From JADYZU01 sp964443055 (GTDB taxonomy: Bacteria > Pseudomonadota > Alphaproteobacteria > Rhodobacterales > Rhodobacteraceae), in NCBI GenBank assembly GCA_964443055.1, contig CAYUBT010000048.1, positions 1-15,725 on the forward strand: a stretch of DNA of 15,725 nt. Direction: 5' to 3'. The notes below the pieces were generated by a model, which was not told the DNA's origin, did no database searches, and saw only the letters and a list, made by a program, of their open reading frames with translations. Shown here in pieces: positions 1 to 6,739 of this stretch; positions within the stretch are counted from its first letter, which is position 1, and each line of letters starts with the position of its first letter. The position numbers and the translations under genes are program-made.

Positions 1-351
1 GATGGCGCGGTTGGCGATCACCTCGTTGACGTTCATGTTCGTCTGCGTGCCCGAGCCGGTCTGCCAGATCACCAGCGGGAAATTGTCGTCGAACCTGCCT
101 TCGATCACCTCTTGCGCGGCGGCGGCGATGGCCTTGCCCAGCTTCGGGTCGAGGTCGCCCTGCGCCACATTCACCTCGGCGCAGGCCCGCTTGATGATGC
201 CGAGCGCACGGATCAGCGGCACCGGCTGGCGCTCGTCGCCGATGGGGAAATTGATGATCGAACGCTGGGTCTGTGCGCCCCAGTATTTGTCTGCCGGAAC
301 TTCGAGCGGGCCGAAACTGTCGGTCTCGATACGGGTGGGGCTGGCGGCCAT
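1..351 (-). CDS. fumC: Fumarate hydratase class II, N-terminal 117 residues (cut by window edge)
   Basis: Class II fumarase, the cytosolic TCA-cycle enzyme that interconverts fumarate and L-malate. Visible are the family's N-terminal signatures: IETDSFGPLEVP followed by KYWGAQTQRS near residues 8-32, FPIGDERQP, and the substrate-site block QTGSGTQTNMNVNEV near residues 97-111. The residue pattern fits fumarase rather than aspartase or argininosuccinate lyase. Translation starts at an ATG at 351 preceded by a good Shine-Dalgarno (CGGAGG, about 5 nt upstream). The frame is open to base 1, so about three quarters of the protein (the family is about 460 residues) lies beyond the window. The region between it and sspB holds a palindromic repeat and no obvious strong promoter. 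The family call is near certain; only the rest of the gene is unseen. Confidence 0.96.
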   Translation of the reverse strand, partial: MAASPTRIETDSFGPLEVPADKYWGAQTQRSIINFPIGDERQPVPLIRALGIIKRACAEVNVAQGDLDPKLGKAIAAAAQEVIEGRFDDNFPLVIWQTGSGTQTNMNVNEVIANRAI

Positions 352-426
352 GGCATCCTCCGGAATTCGCTCGTGAGCCGTGTAGCCCCCCGGCCGGGGA
401 GGGGCAATGCGCGGGGCCGCAACGAC

Positions 427-505
427 CGCCATTGCGAAGAGACGAAGCCGGTGCGGCAAGCCGGTAGCGTGAGGGCCGGGTTGCTTCGCTACGCTCGCAA
501 TGACG
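427..505 (+). repeat. Palindromic interspersed element, complete copy (type B, about 79 bp)
   Basis: The left arm begins CGCCATTGCGAAG, a slightly degraded form of CGTCATTGCGAGG. The right arm ends GCTACGCTCGCAATGACG. The arms are complementary and flank a variable centre. It lies between sspB and fumC, starting about 10 nt beyond the sspB stop, so the sspB transcript would fold it into a large hairpin. It is the same family as the elements at 1933, 14983 and 15414-15725. Confidence 0.85.
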
Positions 506-514
506 GGAGGCGGC

Positions 515-985
515 CTATTTGCGGAACTTGTCGAGGCTCACGACTTCCGCCGATCCCTGCGGCGGGGCGGGGTCGGGGGTGACGACTTCCTCCATCGGTG
601 CCTCTTCCGCCTCGGCGTCGTCATCGTCGTCGGGCTGGGATTCGAATCGCAGGCCGAATTCGACCGAGGGATCGACGAAGGTGCGAATCGCGTCATAGGG
701 AATGTAGAGCGGCTCGGGATTTTCGACGAAATTCAGGGTGATCGCGAAGCCCTCGTCCACGACCGCGAGATTGTCGAACCAGTGCTGGATGACGATGGTC
801 ATCTCCTCAGGGTAGCGATCCGAGAGCCAGTCGGCCATTTCCGTGTGGGGATGGGTCGTGTCGAAGGTAATGAAGAAGTGATGCGCGCCGGGCAGCCCGT
901 TCACCGAGATATCCGTGAGCACATTCTGGATGAGCCCGCGCATTGCCCGATGCATCAGATTGCCGTAGTCGATGCTGCGTGTCAC
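515..985 (-). CDS. sspB: ClpXP adaptor protein SspB (alphaproteobacterial type)
   Basis: SspB tethers ssrA-tagged proteins to the ClpXP protease in the cytosol. The 156-residue protein begins at GTG 985 with AAGGGGG upstream. The frame stays open further upstream, but family similarity starts at SIDYGNLMHRAMRGLIQ. Residues 5-115 form the compact SspB fold, with GLPGAHHFFITFDTTHP, IQHWFDNL and PLYIPYDAIRTFVDPSVEFGL. An acidic, flexible linker follows (DDDDDAEAEEAP, about 119-130). It ends in a basic/hydrophobic tail, VVSLDKFRK, the expected position of the ClpX-binding peptide. This fold-linker-tail layout is that of known SspB proteins. The gene that makes its substrate tag (ssrA) lies about 0.55 kb away on the same strand with sugE between them. 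A palindromic repeat follows its stop. Confidence 0.93.
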   Translation of the reverse strand: MTRSIDYGNLMHRAMRGLIQNVLTDISVNGLPGAHHFFITFDTTHPHTEMADWLSDRYPEEMTIVIQHWFDNLAVVDEGFAITLNFVENPEPLYIPYDAIRTFVDPSVEFGLRFESQPDDDDDAEAEEAPMEEVVTPDPAPPQGSAEVVSLDKFRK

Positions 986-1113
986 TGAAGCCCCCTTCTG
1001 CTGCACCAAACATACGGCATTCGAGGGCGAGGGAAAGGGGGGTCGCGACCTGCGGTCCCGCCCGGCCGGGGTGGCCCGCGGGCAACCATGGCCTCGCATT
1101 CGTGAGCGGCCTC

Positions 1114-1142
1114 TTGACCGGGCGGCCGGGGAGGACGAGATC
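1114..1142 (+). promoter_or_regulatory. Possible sigma70-type promoter for sugE
   Basis: A -35-like TTGACC (5 of 6 consensus bases) at 1114-1119 is separated by 17 nt from a poor -10-like GAGATC at 1137-1142. The predicted transcript start, about 1149, coincides with the first base of the first riboswitch hairpin, which is the main reason to list it. The -10 match is weak, so this is tentative. Confidence 0.3.
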
Positions 1143-1148
1143 GGGCGC

Positions 1149-1194
1149 GAGGACGACCTCCCCGACATGGGTGCTGCCGCCGGGACGGCCCGGT
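1149..1194 (+). promoter_or_regulatory. Guanidine-II (mini-ykkC) riboswitch candidate upstream of sugE
   Basis: Two short hairpins with ACGR tetraloops stand in tandem in the sugE leader. P1 (1149-1160) is GAGG-ACGA-CCTC. P2 (1179-1194) is GCCGGG-ACGG-CCCGGT, six pairs including one G-U. An 18 nt linker joins them, and P2 ends 5 nt before the Shine-Dalgarno GGAGG (1200-1204). Paired ACGR-loop hairpins directly before a guanidinium-exporter ribosome site are the definition of the guanidine-II class, which usually controls sugE/gdx genes at the level of translation. The 3' strand of P1 (CCTCC) is complementary to the Shine-Dalgarno. It could therefore mask the ribosome site when guanidine is absent and be locked in P1 when guanidine is bound. 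That mechanism is inference; the hairpins and loops are read directly. Confidence 0.82.
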
Positions 1195-1210
1195 CATTCG
1201 GAGGCGTCCC

Positions 1211-1525
1211 ATGCCCTGGATCATTCTGTTTGTTGCCGGACTTCTGGAGATCGTCTGGGCCGGAGCGATGAAACAGTCGCACGGCTTCACCCGGCCGCTG
1301 CCGGTCATCATCATGCTGGTGGCGATGATCGGCTCGTTCTGGTTGCTGGCGCTGGCCATGCGGCACCTGCCGCTCGGCACTGCCTATATGGTCTGGACCG
1401 GCATCGGGGCCGTGGGTGCCTTTGCGGTCGGCGTCACGCTTCTGGGCGAGCCGGTGACGATGCTGCGGCTGGCGGCCGCGGGGCTGATCGTCTCGGGAAT
1501 CGCACTGATGCGATTTGCGGGCTGA
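1211..1525 (+). CDS. sugE: SMR-family guanidinium exporter (SugE/Gdx)
   Basis: A 104-residue small multidrug resistance protein with four predicted membrane helices (about 3-20, 32-50, 57-78 and 84-101). The conserved membrane-embedded glutamate is Glu13 in FVAGLLEIVWA. GTAYMVWTGIGAVGAF marks the SugE/Gdx branch rather than EmrE/QacE. Gdx proteins work as antiparallel dimers in the inner membrane and export guanidinium in exchange for protons. The start at 1211 has GGAGG 6 nt upstream. The two ACGR hairpins in its leader independently support a guanidine role. It is the only plus-strand gene in the window. Its stop lies about 16 nt from the presumed 3' end of the convergent tmRNA gene. Confidence 0.95.
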   Translation: MPWIILFVAGLLEIVWAGAMKQSHGFTRPLPVIIMLVAMIGSFWLLALAMRHLPLGTAYMVWTGIGAVGAFAVGVTLLGEPVTMLRLAAAGLIVSGIALMRFAG

Positions 1526-1540
1526 CCGGGGAGGGGGAAG

Positions 1541-1852
1541 GTGCAGGATTCTGTTGCCAGGCTCCTGCGGGCCCCGCCTGAAGGGGCTAACCCTCAGGAC
1601 TTAAGGTTCGGCAGGGCCGGACTGCTTAGGCAGCCAGAACCCGCGCCGGAGCATGGTTGTCGTTGGCAACTATGCAATGTGCACCGATAACGGTGGTCGC
1701 TCACCGGGACAAAGCCACATCTTTACACGTTCGTCGATCCTGTTTCGGCCCCCTCGTCCCCCAACGAAGGTTCTGGTGGAGCCGCCGGGTACCGCCCCCG
1801 GGTCCGATCCGCTTATTCCATGCGCGTTTATGTCCATAGCCCCCGAGAGGGC
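1541..1852 (-). ncRNA. ssrA: Transfer-messenger RNA, circularly permuted two-piece form
   Basis: Read on the minus strand, the acceptor piece comes first and ends in CGGCTCC-ACCA (1784-1774). After a 21 nt intervening segment (1773-1753), the coding piece starts with GGGGCCG (1752-1746), followed by AAACAGGATCGACGAAC, the conserved D-loop-like block. GGGGCCG pairs with CGGCTCC over seven positions (one G-U), re-forming the tRNA acceptor stem across the two pieces. Next to it is a T arm, CCGGG-GGCGGTA-CCCGG (1801-1785), with a perfect 5 bp stem and a 7 nt non-canonical loop. The coding piece carries the tag reading frame (1667-1626) and a distal hairpin, GCAGGA/TCCTGC (1568-1543). Gene order acceptor-spacer-coding is the permuted alphaproteobacterial arrangement. 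The two outer ends (about 1852 and 1541) are estimates. The RNA rescues stalled ribosomes and adds a ClpXP degradation tag. Confidence 0.93.
1626..1667 (-). other. tmRNA tag-peptide reading frame (resume codon GCC to TAA)
   Basis: Thirteen codons from resume codon GCC (1667-1665) to TAA (1628-1626) encode ANDNHAPARVLAA. With the alanine carried by the tmRNA itself the tag is AANDNHAPARVLAA. The ANDN start and the LAA end match what is known of tags: the N-terminal half is contacted by SspB and the terminal LAA by ClpX. It is not a free-standing gene, having no start codon or ribosome site of its own. Confidence 0.92.
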
Positions 1853-1858
1853 AGGCTG

Positions 1859-1887
1859 AATGTAGGATGGAGCGGGCGGTCGATCAA
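1859..1887 (-). promoter_or_regulatory. Promoter of ssrA
   Basis: On the minus strand, TTGATC (1887-1882, -35) and TACATT (1864-1859, -10) are separated by exactly 17 nt. They lie just upstream of the acceptor piece, giving an expected start near 1852. The position, spacing and 4/6 matches in each box make this the strongest sigma70-type promoter seen in the window. Confidence 0.65.
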
Positions 1888-1906
1888 GGGGGAGCAGTGC
1901 TCCCCC
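1888..1906. repeat. Perfect short inverted repeat abutting the ssrA -35 box
   Basis: GGGGGAGC-AGT-GCTCCCCC is an 8 bp perfect stem with a 3 nt loop, starting at the base next to the -35 hexamer. It could be a terminator insulating ssrA from upstream reading, though no T-tract follows on either strand, or an operator-like site. Its role is unknown. Confidence 0.45.
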
Positions 1907-1932
1907 GGGGCTCCGGACCCATCGCACTCCAC

Positions 1933-2014
1933 CGTCATTGCGAGCGTCAGCGAAGCAACCCGGATCTCCCACGTCTCTGGCTTGCCGCGTCGGCTTCGCC
2001 TCCTCGCAATGACG
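1933..2014 (-). repeat. Palindromic interspersed element, complete copy in reverse orientation (82 bp)
   Basis: It begins CGTCATTGCGAGCGTCAGCG and ends CTTCGCCTCCTCGCAATGACG. The outer 12 bp, CGTCATTGCGAG/CTCGCAATGACG (with an extra C in the right arm context), are perfectly complementary. The arm with CAGCGAAGCAACCC comes first, so the element is inverted relative to those at 427 and 15414. It lies in the gene-free stretch between the ssrA promoter and the PotD-like gene. The remaining bases there (2015-2159) show no gene or clear signal. Confidence 0.88.
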
Positions 2015-2159
2015 GTGGGGAGTGACAGTTTCAGTATTGAGTGAGCCGCACGGATATGCGCCCTGATCGCCTGCGTCAGGAGCCAAAAGGTCGATGGCCC
2101 TCATCATCCGGGCTACGAATTTCATAGGCTCGTCAATGCCTGCCGTCGCCAAAATACGA

Positions 2160-2188
2160 GACGCCCGGCCGGAACCCGGCGGGGCGTC
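2160..2188 (-). terminator. Probable transcription terminator of the PotD-like gene
   Basis: GACGCCC at 2160-2166 pairs with GGGCGTC at 2182-2188. After one G-G mismatch, GCCGG/CCGGC continues the stem around a 3 nt loop. It lies 52 nt past the stop of the substrate-binding protein. On the minus strand it is followed by TCGTATTTTG, a weak T-rich tract, so factor-independent termination is likely but not ideal. Confidence 0.6.
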
Positions 2189-2240
2189 TTCCTGTCTGCG
2201 TGAGGGCGGCCCCCGGGCCGCCCTCTGACCCTCTGCCGGA

Positions 2241-3265
2241 TCAGAAGCCCGACTTGATGAGTTCGAATTCCTCGGCAAGCCGTTCGCGGAGTTCCTGGCT
2301 CATCGGCAGTTGCGCGGCGATGGGGACGTCGATGTCCTCCATGCCGGCCAGGACGAGGTCTTCCTCGCTGATCTGGTCGGCCATGGCGGTGGCATTGGCG
2401 CTGCCATAGCCCTGTTCGACCAGTGGAACCGTCGAGGAGGGGTCGAGGAAGGCGTTGAGATAGTCATAGGTCAGATCCTCGGACCCGCTGCCATTGGCCA
2501 TGTTCACCATGCCGCACAGCCAGATCGAGGAGCCTTCTGCCGCCTCGCGCTGGAATGCGACAGAGACACCTTCCTCACGGAGCGTGGGATAGGTCTCGTT
2601 CCAGGCCCAGGCGATGAGGATTTCACCCGTGGCGACAAGCTGGGCCAGTTCGGCCGGATCGGTCCAGTAGGTGCGCAGATTCGGATGAACCTCGCGCAGC
2701 CAGGCGGCGGCCGTCTCGATCTGCTCGTCGGTGGCGTTGGCCATGTCGGTCGTGCCGGTGGCGAGGAACGCCAGCGCCCAGGTGTCGTCCACGTTGTAGG
2801 GCACGGTCATGCGCCCGGCATATTCGGGATTGGTGAAGACCTGCAGCGAGGCGACATCCTCGGCCGGGACTTCATCGGGGTTGTAGATGATCGCGGTCGA
2901 GCCCCAGTCGGTGGGGATGAAATAGGTCTCGCCCTGCGAGGTGTCGGTGCCCATCAGATTGGTGTCGAGATCATCCCACCAGGTGATGCGGCTGGTGTCC
3001 CAGGGCTCGATGATGCCGGCCTCGGTCCATTTGGTCACCGATCCTGCGCAGATATGCGTCGTGTCGGGGCGGAAGCCCGAGGTGACTTTCTGGAATGCCT
3101 CGTCCTCGTCGCCGAAGAAGGCGAAGTCCGGGCCGGTGCCGTGGGTGTCGATATACGCCTGGTGGAACTCGGGAACCTCGAAGCCCGCATAGTCGAAGAC
3201 CGTCATGCCGGCGTCCTGCGCCATGGACGCTGCGGCGGTGAGCGCAAGCGCCGAGGCGCCGGCGA
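2241..3265 (-). CDS. PotD-like ABC transporter substrate-binding protein, 5' end lost in gap
   Basis: Periplasmic solute-binding protein of the spermidine/putrescine (PotD/PotF) type. Seen are DEDEAFQKVTSGFRPDTTHIC near the N-terminus, PTDWGSTAIIYNPDEV, WAWNETYPTLREEGV, and a C-terminal SQELRERLAEEFELIKSGF. The readable frame runs to the edge of the N run as AGASALALTAAASMAQD, the end of a Sec signal peptide with likely cleavage after Ala in SMA or MAQ. The ATG at 3224 is therefore inside the signal peptide, and the true start is in the gap. About 340 residues remain, close to full family length. Partner permease and ATPase genes are not visible: 3' of it come only a terminator and a repeat, so they may lie in the gap or elsewhere. 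The exact ligand cannot be told from sequence; polyamine is a guess from family. Confidence 0.88.
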
Positions 3266-3365
3266 NNNNNNNNNNNNNNNNNNNNNNNNNNNNNNNNNNN
3301 NNNNNNNNNNNNNNNNNNNNNNNNNNNNNNNNNNNNNNNNNNNNNNNNNNNNNNNNNNNNNNNNN
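3266..3365. other. Assembly gap (100 Ns)
   Basis: Exactly 100 undetermined bases, the conventional placeholder for a gap of unknown length. It truncates the start of the PotD-like gene on one side and the end of the AAA ATPase gene on the other. The true distance, and whether other genes lie between, cannot be judged. Confidence 0.99.
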
Positions 3366-4663
3366 AACATGCTTTCCTTCACGAACATGTTGTCCCAGGC
3401 GCGGTCGATCAGTTCGGGCGTCATCTGCCGGGGAATGCCCTCGAAATCGCAGGCCGAGATCATCTGGTCGATCAGGAAGATCGGCTGATAATTGGCGTAG
3501 ACATTGTCGATGGTCGGATATTTCACCTTCAGCAGGTGGATCAGGCTGGCCTCGTCGAGCGGCATCTGCCGCTTGCGGGCGACAAGGGCGAAGATCTTGA
3601 GGAAATCCTCCTGCTCGGGCCCGTCGATCCTGATCTTGAAGAAGATCCGCCTGAGCGCCGCCTTGTCGAAAATCTCGTTGGGGTGGAAGTTGGTCGAGAA
3701 GATCACGAGCGTGTCGAAGGGCACCTCGAACTTCTCGCCCGACTGCAGGGCGAGGATGTCGCGGTCTTCCTCGAGCGGCACGATCCAGCGGTTGACGATG
3801 GCCTGTGGCGGCTCGGTCTGGCGGCCGAGGTCGTCGATGATGAAGATCCCGCCGGTCGATTTCAGTTGCAGCGGTGCCTGATAGGTGCGCGCGACCGGAT
3901 TGTAGACCAGATCGAGCATGTCGAGCCGCAATTCGCCGCCGGTGATGACGGTGGGCCGTTCGCAGCGGACATAGCGGCTGTCGAAACGCCCGGCGGTGCG
4001 GCGCAGGGAGTCGGGGTCTTCCACATCCTCCTCGGCGGCCGAGTGCACGATCGGGTCGTAGACGGTGATGACCTGGCCCGCATATTCGATGGCGCGGGGG
4101 ATGTAGATCTTGTCGCCGAGCGCGTCCTTGATCCCGTTAGAGATCGAGCTTTTCCCGTTGCCGGGCGGGCCGTACATCAGGATCGAGCGGCCCGCGCTCA
4201 CCGCGGGGCCGAGCTGGTCGATCAGGGTCTTGGGCAACACCAGATGGCCCATCGCCGCCGTGAGCCGGTCGCGCGTCATCTGGATGTTGCGAATCGACTG
4301 GCGTTCGACCTGCGCCCTGTAGTCGGCAAGAGGTACCGGCATCGCCCCGTAATATTCCGACTGCGAGAGCGCATCGAGTGCACGCGCCTTGCCGCTATCC
4401 GTCAACTGATAGGTCATCTCGTTGCCGGAATTGGCGTTGAGCGTGCCCATCGCCTCGAGAAGGCGCTGGCTGCGGGCAAGGTCGACGAGTTCCTGCGCCA
4501 CGGGCACGGGCATGGAGATGGCGCGGGCGATCTCGCTCGTCCCGGAGACATTCATGCGGAAGATCGTCTTGAGCAGGATATCGCGCATCATGACCGCGGG
4601 AAGCCCCACGGCCGCGAGGCTGCGCGGGGGGGCGGGGGCCATGACGGTCGCCTGCATGTTCAT
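3366..4663 (-). CDS. AAA ATPase (MoxR-like) at the end of the tad cluster, 3' end lost in gap
   Basis: 432 residues are visible. Residues about 25-100 look like a winged-helix segment (MMRDILLKTIF, SEIARAISMPVPVAQELVDLAR, YQLTDSGKARAL). The AAA core follows: Walker A GPPGNGKSS (165-173), Walker B GGIFIIDDLG (271-280), sensor-1 IFSTN (321-325) and an arginine-finger region ALRRIFFKI (336-344). The start at 4663 is chosen because GGAG lies 8 nt upstream; the ATG at 4696 has no such site. It is co-directional with cpaA, 69 nt downstream, so probably co-transcribed. It is a different family from the CpaF secretion motor. Its role is unknown: remodelling of pilus parts, or regulation through the DNA-binding-like N-terminus, are both possible. 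The frame runs into the gap after FVKESM. Confidence 0.85.
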
Positions 4664-4732
4664 GAATATGTCTCCGGTTCTGCCGCTCCCGGTCATGCGC
4701 GGGCAATGTGGCGAAAGGATGGACCGGAGCGT

Positions 4733-5257
4733 TCAGAGGCGCGGCAGATCGACCAGCGCGAGCAGGAAATAGAGCGGCAGGGTGACGCCGAAGGCGAGGC
4801 CCATCGGGAAGCGCTTGCCCGGCTCCCAGCTTGTCCAGCCCGGGGCGAGGTTGCGGATCGGCGTGGCCCTCGCGATGCGGTGGAGGATGAAGGTGACGAT
4901 GAGAACGGCGAGATAGAGGATCGCCAGCAGCCCCAGGTCGCCGAGCGCAACGAAGGGTGCCGCGGCGGCCAGGAATTTCGCATCGCCCGCACCCATCAGA
5001 CGCGCGGCGGTCATGGCCATGCCGATCACCAGCGCCACGGCGAAATGCGCATAGCGCCAGAGATAGTCGCTCCAGTTCCAGTCGGGATCGCCGCCCCAGA
5101 GCACGAGGCCCCCGCCTGCCACGACGAAGGCCGCGAACATGATGTCGTTGGCGCGGTTGGGGATCTTCATGCGGCGCATGTCCGACCATGCCGCCCAGAG
5201 GCATGAGGGCAGGGTAACGATCAGGAAGACGAGCGCCTGCGTGTCCGAGATGTCCAT
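4733..5257 (-). CDS. cpaA: Prepilin peptidase CpaA/TadV
   Basis: A 174-residue inner-membrane aspartyl protease that cleaves the leader of Flp prepilins and the TadE/F pseudopilins. The two catalytic aspartates are visible: one in AAWSDMRRMKIPN (about residue 26) and the other in the GxGD motif MGAGDAKF (about residue 92). Hydrophobic segments at about 7-23, 39-55, 66-86, 96-120 and 150-168 fit the short TadV/CpaA class. This class lacks the N-methyltransferase domain of the long PilD type. It starts 9 nt after the stop of the preceding TPR lipoprotein gene, so it belongs to the same operon. Its presence implies a pilin substrate, although none is encoded in the window. Confidence 0.94.
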   Translation of the reverse strand: MDISDTQALVFLIVTLPSCLWAAWSDMRRMKIPNRANDIMFAAFVVAGGGLVLWGGDPDWNWSDYLWRYAHFAVALVIGMAMTAARLMGAGDAKFLAAAAPFVALGDLGLLAILYLAVLIVTFILHRIARATPIRNLAPGWTSWEPGKRFPMGLAFGVTLPLYFLLALVDLPRL

Positions 5258-5266
5258 AGCGCGCCC

Positions 5267-6115
5267 CTACTGGTTTTCGAGGGCGCGCAGGGCCCGCACC
5301 GCCTCTTCGAAATGCTGCGGATGGGTATCGACCGCCTCGCGCAGGAGGCCACGGCCGATGTTGATGTCGTTTTGCCTGATTGCCGTCAGCGCCAGCGTAT
5401 GCAGCAACTGCGCCCGCTCCGTCTGGGTCATGGTGATGACTGGCAGATCGTAATTGCGCTGCGCGCCGCGCGCCATGACAAGGTTGTTCTTGGCCGTGAA
5501 CAGGCCCGGTTCGTAGCGCAGTGCGTCGAGGAACAGCCGTTCCGCCCCGCGATAGTCCCCGCGCGTGAGCTTCGAGAAGCCCCAGTTGTTCAGAACGCCC
5601 GCCGGTGTGGTGGTGAGCCCGGCGGCGATTTCGTAGAAACTGTCCGCCCGCGCCCAGTCCTCGTTCGCGTCGGCCACCATTGCCTCGAGCCGGTAGCGCT
5701 TGAAGGTCTCATGGGTGGGCGGGATGCCGTTGAGCACGGCCTGCGCCTCGTCCCAGGCGTTGGTGCGGATCAGTGCATCGGCAAATTCGACCTGGTCGTC
5801 GAGCGTCGCGTCCTGGTGTGCGGTCACCGCGCGCCAGGTGGAGACGGCCTGGGTCAGATGACCCGCGCGCACCTGCGAGGCACCGAGCCCCCGCATCAGG
5901 TCGATTCGGCCGGGCGCACCCGCGACGGCACGGGTGAAGTAGGTCACCGCTTCCTCGGGGTCGCCGACGGTGAGCATCACCTCGTTGAGATTTGATGAAT
6001 CGATGACGTTGAGATCCGCAAGCGCCTGCCGGACTTCATCTTCGCCCGAAGGGGCACAGGCCGTCAGCCCCATGGCCAGAAGGGCCGTGAGAGTCACGAA
6101 TAACGGCTGCCGCAT
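5267..6115 (-). CDS. TPR-repeat lipoprotein of the tad cluster
   Basis: 282 residues. The N-terminal MRQPLFVTLTALLAMGLTAC is a lipoprotein signal ending in lipobox LTAC, so the mature protein is probably anchored in the outer membrane through Cys20. The rest is built of tetratricopeptide-like helix pairs: NEVMLTVGDPEEAVTYFTRA, GASQVRAGHLTQAVSTWRAV, NNWGFSKLTRGDYRGAERLF and others up to the C-terminus. TPR lipoproteins in Tad systems (TadD and relatives) are thought to help the secretin assemble or localise. This is the second such protein in the operon, placed 28 nt after tadD and 9 nt before cpaA. It is longer than tadD and probably not interchangeable with it. The family call is firm and the function inferred from context. 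Confidence 0.88.
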   Translation of the reverse strand: MRQPLFVTLTALLAMGLTACAPSGEDEVRQALADLNVIDSSNLNEVMLTVGDPEEAVTYFTRAVAGAPGRIDLMRGLGASQVRAGHLTQAVSTWRAVTAHQDATLDDQVEFADALIRTNAWDEAQAVLNGIPPTHETFKRYRLEAMVADANEDWARADSFYEIAAGLTTTPAGVLNNWGFSKLTRGDYRGAERLFLDALRYEPGLFTAKNNLVMARGAQRNYDLPVITMTQTERAQLLHTLALTAIRQNDINIGRGLLREAVDTHPQHFEEAVRALRALENQ

Positions 6116-6143
6116 CTGCCTCTTTCCTTGCCTGCTCTGCCCG

Positions 6144-6713
6144 TCAGAGGGGCTCGATGCCCGGCGGTTGACCCCGACCCTGACCCGAACCCGTCATGAT
6201 AAGCTGGAACTGTTCGTTCTCTTGGCCTTCGCTATAGCCGGAATTGTCGAGCCGCGATAGCGCGAGGCGCAGATTGTCGCGGATCGTGTCGCTATTGCCG
6301 TTGTCCGTTGCATAGGCACGACGGAAGACCTCGGCCGCCTCGCCGGTCTTGCCCTGTTCCATCAGGACGACGCCGAGGTTGTTCTGGGCGGGCACGAAGG
6401 AGGCGTCCTCTGCCACCGCCCGGCGCAGCAGGCGTTCGGCCTGGCCCAGCCGCCCCAGCCGAAGATTGGCGGAACCGAGCGCCGAAAGCGTGTCGATGTT
6501 CAGCCCCTGCTGTCCGGCGGCACGCATATAGGCCTGCAGGGCCAGTTCGTATTCGCCTGCTTCCATCAGCCGGTGTCCGACGAGCAACGCATCCTCGGTC
6601 AGGTCGCCGGCGACGCCGGGCGCATAGACGCCGCCGGCCGGGCGGTTGAGCCCGTTCCCGGCGCATCCGGCCAGCAGAACCGCCATGACGATGACAAGAC
6701 CCTTGCCGCGCAC
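6144..6713 (-). CDS. tadD: TadD-like TPR lipoprotein (pilotin candidate)
   Basis: About 189 residues. MRGKGLVIVMAVLLAGC is a compact lipoprotein signal with lipobox LAGC. TPR units follow: GHRLMEAGEYELALQAYMRA, SALGSANLRLGRLGQAERLL and NNLGVVLMEQGKTGEAAEVF. I chose GTG 6713 because GGAGG lies 11 nt upstream and the signal peptide then has normal length. A GTG at 6743 overlapping the tadC stop as GTGA is the alternative and would add ten polar residues and lacks its own ribosome site. TadD is required for Tad biogenesis and acts at the outer membrane with the secretin. The short C-terminal tail is glycine- and glutamine-rich and shows no domain. Confidence 0.86.
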   Translation of the reverse strand: MRGKGLVIVMAVLLAGCAGNGLNRPAGGVYAPGVAGDLTEDALLVGHRLMEAGEYELALQAYMRAAGQQGLNIDTLSALGSANLRLGRLGQAERLLRRAVAEDASFVPAQNNLGVVLMEQGKTGEAAEVFRRAYATDNGNSDTIRDNLRLALSRLDNSGYSEGQENEQFQLIMTGSGQGRGQPPGIEPL

Positions 6714-6739
6714 CCGTGACCGCCCCTCCGGGCGGCATG

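Noticed and set aside
986..1366. N-terminal extension of sspB (frame open to ATG 1366)
   Set aside because: The added residues are low-complexity, overlap the divergent sugE gene and its leader, and precede the conserved SspB start. GTG 985 has a good ribosome site.
1670..1860. Integration site (att) for a genomic island in ssrA
   Set aside because: tmRNA genes are common integration targets, but no integrase gene and no direct repeat of the tmRNA end was seen in the window.
1670..2278. Minus-strand frame of 202 codons across the ssrA region
   Set aside because: It spans the tmRNA pieces, its promoter, a palindromic repeat and the terminator. The translation has no domain, so the RNA gene explains the sequence better.
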